Positions 8,473-17,506 of a stretch of 64,000 nucleotides of DNA are shown here, piece after piece. The stretch spans positions 1,178,001 through 1,242,000 of the forward strand of contig AP025583.1 in NCBI GenBank assembly GCA_022846095.1, read 5' to 3'. Position 1 is the stretch's first letter. Each line of letters opens with the position of its first letter. This stretch comes from Oscillospiraceae bacterium (GTDB lineage Bacteria; Bacillota; Clostridia; Oscillospirales; Oscillospiraceae). A program made the position numbers and the translations under genes. The notes under the pieces are model-generated. The model searched no databases. It was not told where the DNA came from and worked only from the letters and a program-made list of their open reading frames with translations.

Positions 8473-10647
8473 ATGTCAAAAATACTGGTGCTGGCGGAGA
8501 AGCCATCCGTGGGCCGGGAGCTGGCCCGCGTGCTGGGCTGCAAACGCGCCGGGGACGGCTGCCTGGAGGGGGAGCGCTATATCGTCACCTGGGCCCTGGG
8601 GCACCTGGTGGAGCTGGCCGCCCCGGAGGCCTACGACAAGGCCTGGGAGAAGTGGGACATGCTCACCCTGCCCATGCTGCCCGAGCGTATGAGGACGGTG
8701 GTCATCCCGCAGACCGGCAGGCAGTTCCGGGCGGTGCAGGCCCTCATGCGCCGGGGGGACGTATCCGAGCTGGTCATCGCCACCGACGCCGGGCGGGAGG
8801 GCGAGCTGGTGGCCCGCTGGATAATGGAGAAGGCGGGCTGGAAAAAGCCCGCCAAGCGGCTGTGGATCTCCTCCCAGACCGACAAGGCCATCAGGGAGGG
8901 CTTCGCCCATCTGCGCCCGGCCTCGGAGTACGACAACCTCTTCTACTCCGCCCGCGCCCGCAGCGAGGCGGACTGGCTGGTGGGGCTGAACGTGACCCGG
9001 GCCCTGACGTGCAAGTACAACGCCCAGCTCTCCGCCGGGCGGGTGCAGACCCCCACCCTGGCCCTTGTGGTGGACCGGGAGGAGGCGCGGCGGCAGTTCG
9101 TCCCCAAGGAGTTCTGGACGGTGCGGGTAAGGACCCCCGGCTTCAGCGCCACCTGGCGGGACAAAAACGGGCAGGCCCGCACCTTCGACAGGGAGAAGGC
9201 GGAGGCCCTGGCGGCGCGGCTGGCGGGGCGCAGCGGCGTGCTCACCGAGGTGAAGCGCGCCTACAAGCAGACCCCGCCCCCGGCGGCCTACGACCTGACC
9301 GAGCTGCAGCGGGACGCCAACCGGAAATACGCCTACTCCGCCAAGGAGACCCTGTCCATCATGCAGTCCCTCTACGAGGTGCACAAGGCGCTCACCTACC
9401 CCCGCACCGACTCCCGCTATATCTCGGACGACGTGGTGCCCACGCTCAACGAGCGGCTGCGCACGGTGGCCGTGGACGAGTACCGGGAGCTGGCCCAGTC
9501 CGTTCTGCGCGCGCGGCCCCTCCAGACCCGCTTTTTGGTCAACAACGGCAAGGTCACCGACCACCACGCCATCATCCCCACCGAGGAGCAGGTGGATCTG
9601 TGGCGGCTGTCCGGGGCGGAGCGGAATATCTACGACCTGGTGGTGCGCCGCTTCCTGGCGGTGCTGCTGCCCCCCTTCGAGTACGAGGAGACCACCCTCA
9701 CCCTGACGGTGGACGGGGAGCGCTTCCACGCCCGGGGGAAGATCGTGAAAAACCAGGGCTGGCGGGCGGCCTACGGCCCCGCCTTCGTCCCGGAGGAGGA
9801 GGAAGAGGACGGGGACGAGCGGGAGCAGAACCTGCCGTCCCTGCGCCAGGGGGACAGGGTGGAGATCCTCTCCGCCCGGGCCGACGCCGGCAAGACAGCG
9901 CCCCCCAAGCGCTACACCGAGGCCACTTTGCTCTCCGCCATGGAGCACCCCGGCGTCACCGACCGGGAGCAGGGCAAAATCCTGGAGGAGACGGGCGGCC
10001 TGGGCACCCCGGCCACCCGGGCCGACATCATCGAAAAGCTCTTCTCCGCCTTTTACATGGAGCGGCGGGGGAAGGAGCTGGTGCCCACCTCCAAGGGGGT
10101 GCAGGTGGTGGGGCTGGCCCCGGCGGATCTGCGCTCCCCGCTGCTCACCGCCCGGTGGGAGCGCCGCCTGGGCGACATCGCCCAGGGCCGGGAGAAGGAG
10201 GGGGCCTTTGTCGCAGAGATGCGCAAATTCGCCGCCGGGCTGGTGGCTCAGGTCAAGGCCAGCGACGCCACCTACCGCCACGACAACGTGTCCCGGGAGA
10301 AGTGCCCCGACTGCGGCAAATTCCTCCTGAACGTGCAGGGCAAGCGGGGGAAGATGCTGGTGTGCCCCGACCGGGAGTGCGGCTACCGCCGCAGCGTGAC
10401 CCAGACCACCAACGCCCGCTGCCCCAACTGCCACAAGAAGATGGAACTGCGGGGCGAGGGGGACAAGCAGATGTTCGCCTGCGTGTGCGGCTACCGGGAG
10501 AAGCTCTCCGACTTCAAGAAGAAGCGGGAGGGCGGCTCGGCAGGCAAGCGGGACGTGCAGAAGTTCCTCCAGGCCCAGCAGGAGGAGAAGGGGCCCTCCG
10601 CCCTGGCCGAGCAGCTGGCCAAGTGGATGGAGCAGAACGGGAAGTGA
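8473..10647 (+). CDS. topB: DNA topoisomerase III (type IA)
   Basis: A 724-residue type IA topoisomerase that cuts one DNA strand to decatenate and relax DNA. The start is the ATG nine bases after GAGGTG. The Toprim domain opens with ILVLAEKPSVGREL and carries the acidic DAGREGELVAR motif. The catalytic tyrosine is Tyr309 in LTYPRTDSRYIS. SAGRVQTPTLALVV and TGGLGTPATRADIIEKL are further family signatures. Two C-terminal zinc-ribbon-like motifs (CPDC...CPDREC and CPNC...CVCG) are present. It is a single gene ended by a terminator. Plasmid and ICE copies of topB also exist, but GC content and position suggest a chromosomal copy. Confidence 0.95.
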   Translation: MSKILVLAEKPSVGRELARVLGCKRAGDGCLEGERYIVTWALGHLVELAAPEAYDKAWEKWDMLTLPMLPERMRTVVIPQTGRQFRAVQALMRRGDVSELVIATDAGREGELVARWIMEKAGWKKPAKRLWISSQTDKAIREGFAHLRPASEYDNLFYSARARSEADWLVGLNVTRALTCKYNAQLSAGRVQTPTLALVVDREEARRQFVPKEFWTVRVRTPGFSATWRDKNGQARTFDREKAEALAARLAGRSGVLTEVKRAYKQTPPPAAYDLTELQRDANRKYAYSAKETLSIMQSLYEVHKALTYPRTDSRYISDDVVPTLNERLRTVAVDEYRELAQSVLRARPLQTRFLVNNGKVTDHHAIIPTEEQVDLWRLSGAERNIYDLVVRRFLAVLLPPFEYEETTLTLTVDGERFHARGKIVKNQGWRAAYGPAFVPEEEEEDGDEREQNLPSLRQGDRVEILSARADAGKTAPPKRYTEATLLSAMEHPGVTDREQGKILEETGGLGTPATRADIIEKLFSAFYMERRGKELVPTSKGVQVVGLAPADLRSPLLTARWERRLGDIAQGREKEGAFVAEMRKFAAGLVAQVKASDATYRHDNVSREKCPDCGKFLLNVQGKRGKMLVCPDRECGYRRSVTQTTNARCPNCHKKMELRGEGDKQMFACVCGYREKLSDFKKKREGGSAGKRDVQKFLQAQQEEKGPSALAEQLAKWMEQNGK

Positions 10648-10671
10648 CATGGCGCGCCGCCCTTAAAAAGG

Positions 10672-10705
10672 AAGGCTGGAACACCCAAGTGGGTGTTCCA
10701 GCCTT
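10672..10705 (+). terminator. Terminator after topB
   Basis: A 15-bp perfect stem (AAGGCTGGAACACCC and its complement) with loop AAGT, between the convergent topB and XRE genes. Confidence 0.8.
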
Positions 10706-10731
10706 TCGCTGTTCTTCTTTTAGTTTCACGA

Positions 10732-11070
10732 TTAGCCCAGCTTGCCGAACAGCTCAAACACTTGATTCAAAAACACCCTGACCGCCTCGAATTGTTCGGG
10801 CGGCAGGCGTGTGAGCCTCTCAGCCAGGAACTCGACGTCGCTTTTCTCTTGATCACCAAATAGAATGGTATCACTGGAGATGGACAGCTTTTCACAGATT
10901 CTTTTTAACGTTGAGACTGTTATACCTGCCACTCCACGCTCTATATCCGAAACGTTATTGGTTCCAAGCTCGACGAGTTCGCCAAATTTTTCTTGCGTTA
11001 AACCGGCGCGTTCCCTTGCGGTTCTGATCGCATTGCCTATCTGAACATTGATTAATTTTTTGTCACGCAT
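10732..11070 (-). CDS. XRE-family transcriptional regulator
   Basis: A 112-residue DNA-binding protein of the Cro/C1 type. The helix-turn-helix covers about residues 10-65 (IGNAIRTARERAGLTQEKFGEL, then NVSDIERGVAGITVSTLKRIC). The C-terminal 45 residues are helical and probably mediate dimerisation. It is divergent from 11197-11829. The intergenic region is AT-rich and holds a perfect 10-bp inverted repeat overlapping a good promoter, which suggests autoregulation and control of the neighbour. Confidence 0.85.
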   Translation of the reverse strand: MRDKKLINVQIGNAIRTARERAGLTQEKFGELVELGTNNVSDIERGVAGITVSTLKRICEKLSISSDTILFGDQEKSDVEFLAERLTRLPPEQFEAVRVFLNQVFELFGKLG

Positions 11071-11123
11071 ACGCCCTCAGACCACCTATCCTGTTATTGC
11101 TACAAGTTTAAGTCATAGCAAGG

Positions 11124-11166
11124 TTGACAGGAACTACATATTGCTATTATATTTAATAATAGCAAT
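11124..11166 (+). promoter_or_regulatory. Promoter with overlapping operator dyad
   Basis: TTGACA at 11124-11129 and TTATAT at 11147-11152 are 17 bases apart. The inverted repeat ATTGCTATTA / TAATAGCAAT (11140-11149 and 11157-11166, 7-base spacer) covers the -10. This is the layout of a repressor site, most simply for the divergent XRE protein. Confidence 0.6.
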
Positions 11167-11196
11167 ACTATTATACGGGGGCGAAGAAGTGGTTAA

Positions 11197-11829
11197 ATGT
11201 ACCTTTATAGGTATGCGGCGATATATCTTGATTTGTACGGGAAAATTCAGGCGGCGGTACGCGCACGGGACGGCAGGAGCCGGAGGCGGCTCAGGGCCTG
11301 TGCCGTGGAGCGAATGGAGGGCAGGCGGATGGAGCGGGGTCCCGCCGCCCCTTTGGTGTGCAGCATCATTTTGCCGGGAAGGCGGGGCGGTGAGCTGGAG
11401 GAGCAAAAAAACAGGCTTCGGCAGGCCATGGGCTTCTTAGCACGCAGACTGGGCGTCTCAACGTTCCTCGTCGAGCAAAGCAACAGCCCCATGTGGGGCT
11501 TTTTGCAGCCGCATGAGGGCGGGATGCGGGTGGAGCTGGTGGTTGTCACGCATTACACATTACGAGACGAAGTGGACTGGGACGCAGTCCGCAGACGGTA
11601 TCTGCCGCCCTTTACAGACCTAATAAATATCGACCCGGAGACGAATATCAGGTGGGTGCGGTATTTGAGGACGGTTAAAGCCATGCTGGCGCGCTCCGCG
11701 TTCGTCATATGCAATGTGGCCGGGGCTTCCCCCTGTGACGGGCGCATCCGGCGCTGCATTGAACGGCGGCGGGGAATCAAAATACTGGATATAGGGCGGC
11801 CGCAGGATATGGCGCGGCCCACGGCCTGA
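11197..11829 (+). CDS. Hypothetical protein beside the XRE regulator
   Basis: A 210-residue protein that I do not recognise. It has no signal peptide or membrane segment. The first 45 residues are basic. The rest alternates strands and helices (PLVCSIILPG, RVELVVVTHYTL, SAFVICNVAGASPCDGRI, RRGIKILDIG), a pattern that could be a Rossmann-like or SLOG-type nucleotide-binding fold, but no diagnostic motif is present. The ribosome site upstream of the ATG is weak. Its promoter carries an operator-like dyad probably bound by the divergent XRE protein, so the two may form a small switch of acquired origin. Confidence 0.55.
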   Translation: MYLYRYAAIYLDLYGKIQAAVRARDGRSRRRLRACAVERMEGRRMERGPAAPLVCSIILPGRRGGELEEQKNRLRQAMGFLARRLGVSTFLVEQSNSPMWGFLQPHEGGMRVELVVVTHYTLRDEVDWDAVRRRYLPPFTDLINIDPETNIRWVRYLRTVKAMLARSAFVICNVAGASPCDGRIRRCIERRRGIKILDIGRPQDMARPTA

Positions 11830-11851
11830 ACGGCCGCGCCGATTTTGCCCC

Positions 11852-11880
11852 TTGCCACCGGCGTGGCCGCGTGCTATAAT
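11852..11880 (+). promoter_or_regulatory. Promoter of the glycerol operon
   Basis: TTGCCA at 11852-11857, a 17-base spacer and a perfect TATAAT at 11875-11880. Transcription would begin just before the leader terminator at 11890-11943. Confidence 0.7.
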
Positions 11881-11889
11881 AACCTTACG

Positions 11890-11943
11890 CAGAGTGTGAG
11901 AGATGCGCAAGGTTCCCCGCAGGGGGTACTTTGCGCGTTTTTA
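11890..11943 (+). promoter_or_regulatory. Leader terminator, probable GlpP antitermination site 1
   Basis: The leader starts CAGAGTGTGAGAG and forms a stem with GCGCAA at 11905 pairing TTGCGC at 11931, capped by CCCCGCAGGGGG, followed by GTTTTTATTT. A second leader with the same opening and cap lies at 12563-12625. GlpP is known in Bacillus to prevent termination in glycerol-operon leaders when glycerol-3-phosphate is present. Confidence 0.65.
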
Positions 11944-11963
11944 TTTGGAAAAGGGGGATGCGC

Positions 11964-12533
11964 ATGGACGCCGCCGCACTAATCCGCCGCCTGGAGGAGG
12001 CCCCGGTCATCGCCTCGGTCAAGGACGACGGGGGGCTGGCCCGGGCCCTGGAGAGCGACGCGCAGGTGCTCTTCCTGCTCTACGGGGACGTGGTGCATGT
12101 GGGGGAGACGGCCGCCAGGGTCAGGGGGGCGGGCAAGGCCGTCCTGATACACCTGGATCTGGTGGACGGCCTGGCCCAGCGGGAGGCGGCGGTGGACTTC
12201 ATCGCCCGCAATACCGCCGCCGACGGCATCCTCACCACCAAACCGCAGCTGGTGCGCCGGGCCAGGGAGCTGGGGCTCGTGGCGGTGCAGCGCTTCTTCC
12301 TGCTGGACTCTATGGCCCTGAAGAACATCGAACGCCACCTGGCCCAGGACGCCCCCGACCTTATCGAGGTGCTGCCCGGCCTCATGCCCAAGGTTATCCG
12401 CCGCCTGGCGGAGAGCGCCCGCCGCCCGGTGGTGGCCGGGGGGCTGATCGAGGAGAAGGAGGACGTGGTGGCCGCGCTGGCGGCGGGGGCGGTGGCGGTG
12501 TCTGCCACCAATCCGGCGGTGTGGGACATGTGA
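11964..12533 (+). CDS. glpP: Glycerol uptake operon antiterminator
   Basis: A 189-residue RNA-binding antiterminator that senses glycerol-3-phosphate and lets transcription pass leader terminators of glycerol genes. The start is the ATG six bases after AAAAGGGGG, which is better placed than two upstream candidates. The TIM-barrel family features are clear: PVIASVKDD, LIHLDLVDGL, DGILTTKPQLV, VQRFFLLDSMAL, IEVLPGLMPKVI, PVVAGGLI and GAVAVSATNPAVW. It is first in an operon with the oxidoreductases and glpK, and two copies of a candidate target leader bracket it. Confidence 0.93.
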   Translation: MDAAALIRRLEEAPVIASVKDDGGLARALESDAQVLFLLYGDVVHVGETAARVRGAGKAVLIHLDLVDGLAQREAAVDFIARNTAADGILTTKPQLVRRARELGLVAVQRFFLLDSMALKNIERHLAQDAPDLIEVLPGLMPKVIRRLAESARRPVVAGGLIEEKEDVVAALAAGAVAVSATNPAVWDM

Positions 12534-12562
12534 CCGCCCGCTGAAAAGTTCATATCGTGTTT

Positions 12563-12625
12563 CAGAGTATGAGAGTGAAACGGAGCGGCTCCCCGCAGGG
12601 GGGCCTGTACCGTTTCGCTCTTTTC
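12563..12625 (+). promoter_or_regulatory. Leader terminator, probable GlpP antitermination site 2
   Basis: It opens CAGAGTATGAGAG, against CAGAGTGTGAGAG at 11890, and carries the same CCCCGCAGGGGG cap. The long stem pairs GAGTGAAACGG (about 12573-12583) with CCGTTTCGCTC (12610-12620) and is followed by TTTTC. Lying between glpP and the next gene, it would make the downstream oxidoreductase genes dependent on antitermination even if glpP itself is transcribed. Confidence 0.65.
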
Positions 12626-12646
12626 ATTTGACGGGGAGGAAAAATC

Positions 12647-14083
12647 ATGTATGATGTAGTTATCATCGGCTGCGGCATTACCGGCGCTGCGGCGGCCTTC
12701 GAGCTGTCCCGGTACCGGCTGCGGGTGGCCGTGCTGGAGCGGGAGAACGACGTGGCCTGCGGCACCACCAAAGCCAACAGCGCCATCCTCCACGCGGGGT
12801 ACGACCCCGCGCCCGGCTCCCTGATGGCCCGGCTCAACGTCCGGGGCTCCGCCCTGGCGCAGGAGCTGTGCGCCGCGCTGGACGTGCCCTATAGGCGCAC
12901 CGGCTCCCTGGTGGCGGCCCTGGGCGCGCGGGATCTGCCCAAGCTGGAGGCGCTCTGCGCCCAGGGCAGGGCCAACGGCGTGCCCGGCCTGGAGCTGCTG
13001 GACGGGGCGCAGGCCCGCGCCCTGGAGCCCAATTTATCCCCGGCGGTCACCGCCGCCCTCCACGCCCCCTCGGCGGCCATCTGCTCCCCCTGGGAGTACT
13101 GCCTCGCCCTGGCCGAGACCGCCGTGCGCAACGGCGCGGAGCTGTACCGCCGCGCCGCCGTCACCGGCGTGGAGCGGCTGGAGGAGGGGTGGCGCCTGCA
13201 CACCTCCCGCGGGACGTTTGAGACCCGCTTCGTAATCAACGCCGCCGGGGTGTGCGCGGATCAGGTCCACGACCTGGCCGCCCCCCATGCCTTCTCCATC
13301 CTGCCCAGCCGGGGGCAGTACTTCCTGCTGGACAAGGAGGAGGGGGAGCGGACGGGGAAGGTGGTCTTCCAGTGTCCCGGCCCGGACGGCAAGGGGGTGC
13401 TCTGCGCCCCCACGGTCCACGGAAACTTCATCGTGGGGCCCAACGCCGAGGACGTGGCGGGGGAGGATACCGCCACCACCGCCGGGGGGCTGGACTACGT
13501 CCGCGCCACCGCGGGCCGCGCGGTGCCCTCCATCAACTTCCGCGCCTGCATCCGCTCCTTCGCCGGGGTGCGGGCCAAGACGGAGCGGGAGGACTTCATC
13601 CTGGAGTTCGCCGCCCCCGGCTTCCTGGATCTGGCGGGCATCTGCTCCCCCGGCCTCACCGCCGCCCCCGCCATCGGGGAGTACGCCGCCGGGCTGCTCT
13701 CGGACGCGGGGCTGGCGCTGGAGAAGAAGCCGGAGTTTGTCTGCGAGCGCCGCCGGGTGCGCTTCAGCGAGCTGTCCGGGCCGGAGCGCGCCGCCCTGGT
13801 GGCCGCGCGGCCGGAGTACGGGCGGATTGTCTGCCGCTGCGAGACCATCTCGGAGGGGGAGATCCTGGACGCGCTGGACACGCCGGTCCCGCCCTGCTCG
13901 GTGGACGGGGTGAAGCGGCGGGTCAACGCGGGCATGGGCCGCTGCCAGGGGGGCTTCTGCGGCCCCAGGGTGGTGGAGCTGCTGGCCCGGCGTTTGGGGG
14001 TGGACCCCACCGAGATCGTCCAGGACCGGGACGGCACGTGGCTGCTGTGCGGCCAGACCAAGGGAGGGGAAAACCATGTATGA
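12647..14083 (+). CDS. FAD-dependent glycerol-3-phosphate dehydrogenase-like oxidoreductase with BFD-type 2Fe-2S domain
   Basis: A 478-residue flavoprotein of the DAO/GlpA class. The dinucleotide motif GCGITGAAAAFELS opens the protein and TTKANSAILHAGYD follows. About residue 390 onward is a BFD-like [2Fe-2S] domain with cysteines in IVCRCETISEGEI and RCQGGFCGP. By context it oxidises glycerol-3-phosphate to dihydroxyacetone phosphate, passing electrons to the next two proteins, a clostridial counterpart of GlpABC. A strong AGGAGG-like site precedes the ATG. It overlaps the next gene by eight bases. Confidence 0.88.
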   Translation: MYDVVIIGCGITGAAAAFELSRYRLRVAVLERENDVACGTTKANSAILHAGYDPAPGSLMARLNVRGSALAQELCAALDVPYRRTGSLVAALGARDLPKLEALCAQGRANGVPGLELLDGAQARALEPNLSPAVTAALHAPSAAICSPWEYCLALAETAVRNGAELYRRAAVTGVERLEEGWRLHTSRGTFETRFVINAAGVCADQVHDLAAPHAFSILPSRGQYFLLDKEEGERTGKVVFQCPGPDGKGVLCAPTVHGNFIVGPNAEDVAGEDTATTAGGLDYVRATAGRAVPSINFRACIRSFAGVRAKTEREDFILEFAAPGFLDLAGICSPGLTAAPAIGEYAAGLLSDAGLALEKKPEFVCERRRVRFSELSGPERAALVAARPEYGRIVCRCETISEGEILDALDTPVPPCSVDGVKRRVNAGMGRCQGGFCGPRVVELLARRLGVDPTEIVQDRDGTWLLCGQTKGGENHV

Positions 14084-15389
14084 TCTGATTGTCGTCGGCG
14101 GAGGCCCGGCGGGGCTGGCCGCGGCCTGCGCCGCGTGGGACGCAGGGGCGCGCAGCATCCTGGTCGTGGAGCGGGACAGGGAGCTGGGCGGCATCCTGAA
14201 CCAATGCATCCACAACGGCTTCGGGCTGCACTACTTCAAGGAGGAGCTCACCGGTCCGGAGTACGCCGGGCGCTTTGTGGAGCTGCTGGGCCGCACCGGC
14301 GTGGAGGTGCGGCTGGACACCATGGTGCTGGAGGTGGGGGCGGACTGCAGCGTCCACATGGTGGGCCGGGAGACCGGCTACCGGGTGGAGCGGGGGCGCA
14401 GCGTCGTGCTGGCCATGGGCTGCCGGGAGCGCACCCGGGGCGCCATCTCCATCCCCGGCACCCGCCCGGCGGGGGTATTCACCGCCGGGGCCGCCCAGCG
14501 CTACGTGAATATGGAGGGCTACCTGCCCGGCAGGCGGGTGGTCATCCTGGGCAGCGGGGACATCGGGCTGATTATGGCCCGGCGCATGACCCTGGAGGGG
14601 GCCGAGGTGCTGTGCTGCGTGGAGCTGATGCCCTACTCCGGCGGCCTGAACCGCAACATCGTCCAGTGCCTGCACGACTTCGGCATCCCCCTCTACCTCT
14701 CCCATACCATCACCGAGATCCGGGGGGAACGCCGGGTGGAGCAGGTGGTGGTGGCCCGGGTGGACGAAAACCGCAACCCCATCCCGGGCACGGAGCTGGT
14801 CTTTGACTGCGACACGCTGCTGCTCTCCGTGGGCCTCATCCCGGAGAACGAGCTCACCCGCCAGGCGGGCATCGCCATAGACCCCCGCACCAACGGGGCG
14901 GTGGTCTATGAGGATATGGAGACCTCCATGCCCGGCGTGTTCGCCTGCGGCAACGTGGCCCACGTCCACGACCTGGTGGACTTCGTCACCGCCGAGAGCC
15001 AGCGGGCGGGCGCCGCCGCCGCCCGGTACGCCCTGGCGGGGGCCGGGGAGGCCGGGGAGGCGCTGGAGGTCAAAAACGGCGGCGGGGTAACCTACACCGT
15101 GCCCCAGCGCATCCGGCCCGGCCGGGTGGAGCGCGCCTGCACGCTGTTCTTCCGGGTGAACCGGGTGTGCGGGGACAGCGAGATCGTGGTGAGCTCGGGG
15201 GAGCGGCGGATCGCCGCCTTCCGCCGGGAGCACCTGGCCCCCGGCGAGATGGAGCAGATTGTGCTGCCCCGGGTGCTGCTGGACCGGGCGGAGGGGGAAA
15301 TCACGGTGTCCGTGAAAGAGGTGGACCCCTCAGCCGCCGATGGCGGCAGCTCCCCTCATAGGGGCGCCAATGCGGAAGTTGCGAGGTGA
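14076..15389 (+). CDS. FAD/NAD(P)-dependent oxidoreductase, partner of the GlpA-like protein
   Basis: A 437-residue flavoprotein of the pyridine-nucleotide-disulfide reductase fold. Two dinucleotide motifs are seen: VVGGGPAGLAAACAAWDAGA at the N-terminus and VVILGSGDIGLIMARRM near residue 155. The FAD-contact segment VFACGNVAHVHDLVDFV is near the end. The HcnB/GlpB-like pairing with the preceding gene and the following DUF1667 gene is a recurring clostridial cassette. The last 20 residues (SAADGGSSPHRGANAEVAR) are atypical and may come from a small non-coding insertion at the gene end. Confidence 0.87.
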   Translation: MYDLIVVGGGPAGLAAACAAWDAGARSILVVERDRELGGILNQCIHNGFGLHYFKEELTGPEYAGRFVELLGRTGVEVRLDTMVLEVGADCSVHMVGRETGYRVERGRSVVLAMGCRERTRGAISIPGTRPAGVFTAGAAQRYVNMEGYLPGRRVVILGSGDIGLIMARRMTLEGAEVLCCVELMPYSGGLNRNIVQCLHDFGIPLYLSHTITEIRGERRVEQVVVARVDENRNPIPGTELVFDCDTLLLSVGLIPENELTRQAGIAIDPRTNGAVVYEDMETSMPGVFACGNVAHVHDLVDFVTAESQRAGAAAARYALAGAGEAGEALEVKNGGGVTYTVPQRIRPGRVERACTLFFRVNRVCGDSEIVVSSGERRIAAFRREHLAPGEMEQIVLPRVLLDRAEGEITVSVKEVDPSAADGGSSPHRGANAEVAR

Positions 15390-15391
15390 CC

Positions 15392-15763
15392 ATGATGAAG
15401 GAACTTATCTGTATCGTCTGCCCCAAGGGCTGCCACCTGAAGGTGGACGAGGCGCACGGGTGCGCCGTGACGGGAAACGGCTGTCCAAAGGGCGCGGAAT
15501 ATGGTAAGATAGAGCTGACCAACCCCACGCGGGTGGTGTGCTCCACGGTGCGCATCGAGGGGGCGGCCCACCGCCGCTGCCCGGTCAAGACCGACCGCCC
15601 CATCCCCAAGGGGCTGATGCTCCGGGCCGTGGCGGCGCTGGACGGCGTTGCCCTCACCGCTCCGGTGGCGCTGGGGCAGGTGGTCGTGGAGGACGTGTGC
15701 GGCACCGGGGCCAATTTCGTCGCCACCCGGTGCATGGAGCGGCAGGCCGGTACAGGGGGGTAG
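15392..15763 (+). CDS. DUF1667 iron-sulfur-type small protein of the glycerol operon
   Basis: A 123-residue protein with conserved cysteines in CIVCPKGCHL, TGNGCPKG, RVVCSTVR and RRCPVKTDRPIPK, the DUF1667 pattern. Proteins of this family accompany GlpA/GlpB-like flavoproteins and probably carry an iron-sulfur centre for electron transfer. I take the ATG at 15392, five bases after GAGG and just after the previous stop; the in-frame GTG at 15386 would overlap that gene. glpK follows after a 132-base gap that holds repeat copy C. Confidence 0.85.
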   Translation: MMKELICIVCPKGCHLKVDEAHGCAVTGNGCPKGAEYGKIELTNPTRVVCSTVRIEGAAHRRCPVKTDRPIPKGLMLRAVAALDGVALTAPVALGQVVVEDVCGTGANFVATRCMERQAGTGG

Positions 15764-15778
15764 GGCGCGGCCGATGGT

Positions 15779-15851
15779 GGCGGGCGATTCGTGAATCGCC
15801 CCTACGAGTGCCAAGTGCCGCCGGAGGCCGGGCCTCCAAGCAATGACAGGG
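15779..15851. repeat. Hairpin-rich interspersed repeat, short copy C
   Basis: It holds GGGCGATTCGTGAATCGCCC plus CTACGAGTGCCAAGTG joined directly to CCGCCGGAGGCCGGGCCTCC and an AATGACAGGG tail. The first block matches copy A, and the tail matches copy B. The middle 300 or so bases are absent, a clean deletion between modules. It sits inside the glycerol operon. Confidence 0.75.
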
Positions 15852-15895
15852 CAACGGTGCAGGCCGCCGCTTACATTTATTCAGGAGGTATTGTG

Positions 15896-17380
15896 ATGGG
15901 CAATTACATCCTCTCCCTGGATCAGGGCACCACCAGCTCCCGGGCCATCCTGTTCGACCGGGAGCAGAACATCATGGGGGTCTCCCAGAAGGAGTTCACC
16001 CAGATCTACCCGCGGGAGGGCTGGGTGGAGCACGACGCCATGGAGATCTGGTCCTCCCAGTACGCCGTGATGATGGAGGTCATCGCCCAGTCCGGGGTCA
16101 ACCCGGCGGAGATCGCCGCCATCGGCATCACCAACCAGCGGGAGACCACGGTGCTGTGGGACGCCGAGACCGGGCGGCCCATCCATAACGCCATCGTCTG
16201 GCAGTGCCGCCGCACGGCGGACATTGTGGACACGCTGCGCGCCGACGGGCTGGAGGGGCACATCCGCGCCGTCACCGGCCTGGTGCCCGACGCCTACTTC
16301 TCCGCCACCAAGATCAAGTGGATTTTGGACCACGTGGAGGGGGCCAGGGCGCGGGCCGAGCGGGGGGAGATCCTCTTCGGCACGGTGGACACCTGGCTGC
16401 TGTGGAAGCTGACCGGCGGCGCGGCCCACGTGACCGACTTCACCAACGCCTCCCGCACCATGCTCTTCGACATCCACAGGCTGGACTGGGACGACACGCT
16501 CCTCAAGGCCCTGGACATCCCCCGGGCCATGCTGCCCCAGGTGCGCTCCTCCAGCGAGGTCTACGGCTACGCCGACGTGCAGGGGGCGCGCATCCCCATC
16601 GCGGGCATCGCGGGGGACCAGCAGGCGGCCCTGTTCGGCCAGACCTGCTTCTCCCCGGGGGACGCCAAGAACACCTACGGCACCGGCTGCTTTCTGCTCA
16701 TGAACACGGGCAGGGTCCCCTGTGAGAGCAAAAACGGCCTGCTGACCACCGTCGCCATCGGCCTGGACGGCGGGGTGGAGTACGCCCTGGAGGGCTCGGT
16801 CTTTGTGGGGGGCGCGGTGATCCAGTGGCTGCGGGACGAGATGCGCTTCTTTACCGAGAGCCGGGACGCGGAGTACTACGCCCAGAAGGTGGCGGACAAC
16901 GGCGGCGTGTACCTGGTGCCCGCCTTCACGGGCCTGGGGGCCCCCTACTGGGACATGTACGCCCGGGGGGCCATCGTGGGCCTGACCCGGGGCACCAAGC
17001 GGGAGCACATCATCCGCGCGGCCCAGGAGTCCATCGCCTACCAGGTGGCGGATCTGGTGCGGGCCATGGAGGCCGACACCGGCCTGCCCCTCAACCAGCT
17101 CAAGGCGGACGGGGGCGCCAGCCGGGACCGCTTCCTCATGCAGTTCCAGGCGGACATCCTGGACCGCTCAGTCCGCCGCCCCGCCATCCGGGAGACCACC
17201 GCCCTGGGGGCGGCCTATCTGGCGGGGCTGGCCGTGGGGGTGTGGAGCAGCCGGGAGGAGATCAAGGGCCTGTGGATGTGTGATAACACCTTCTCCCCGG
17301 ACATGGAGCCCGCCCGGCGGGAGGCGCTGCTCTCCGGCTGGCACAGGGCCGTGGGCCGCAGCAGGGACTGGGCAAAATAA
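15896..17380 (+). CDS. glpK: Glycerol kinase
   Basis: A 494-residue FGGY-family kinase that phosphorylates glycerol to glycerol-3-phosphate, the GlpP inducer and the substrate of the upstream flavoprotein. The start is the ATG after AGGAGGTATTGTG. The phosphate-binding opening is [44 protein letters not shown] and [18 protein letters not shown] are all strongly conserved glpK segments. Length and motifs are complete. It closes the operon and is followed by a terminator. No glycerol facilitator gene is seen here. Confidence 0.96.
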   Translation: MGNYILSLDQGTTSSRAILFDREQNIMGVSQKEFTQIYPREGWVEHDAMEIWSSQYAVMMEVIAQSGVNPAEIAAIGITNQRETTVLWDAETGRPIHNAIVWQCRRTADIVDTLRADGLEGHIRAVTGLVPDAYFSATKIKWILDHVEGARARAERGEILFGTVDTWLLWKLTGGAAHVTDFTNASRTMLFDIHRLDWDDTLLKALDIPRAMLPQVRSSSEVYGYADVQGARIPIAGIAGDQQAALFGQTCFSPGDAKNTYGTGCFLLMNTGRVPCESKNGLLTTVAIGLDGGVEYALEGSVFVGGAVIQWLRDEMRFFTESRDAEYYAQKVADNGGVYLVPAFTGLGAPYWDMYARGAIVGLTRGTKREHIIRAAQESIAYQVADLVRAMEADTGLPLNQLKADGGASRDRFLMQFQADILDRSVRRPAIRETTALGAAYLAGLAVGVWSSREEIKGLWMCDNTFSPDMEPARREALLSGWHRAVGRSRDWAK

Positions 17381-17386
17381 TTTTGA

Positions 17387-17421
17387 CCCCCGGATCGCCC
17401 ATCGGACAGGCGATCCGGGGG
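17387..17421 (+). terminator. Terminator of the glycerol operon
   Basis: The stem CCCCCGGATCGCC pairs with GGCGATCCGGGGG across a 9-base loop and is followed by TTTT. Confidence 0.85.
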
Positions 17422-17506
17422 TTTTGGCATAGTTTGACAGACGCCACGCCTTGCGTCCCTGCGGGAAATAGGGTAAAATAAGCAGGTCATTACAGGAGGC
17501 AAGAGC

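Noticed and set aside
8415-10781. Two long frames (788 and 724 residues) overlapping topB
   Set aside because: Both are shadows of topB, which has all catalytic motifs in its own frame.
15330-15389. Fourth copy of the interspersed repeat at the 3' end of the second flavoprotein gene
   Set aside because: Only a short GGGGCG-like stretch is shared, too little to call homology.
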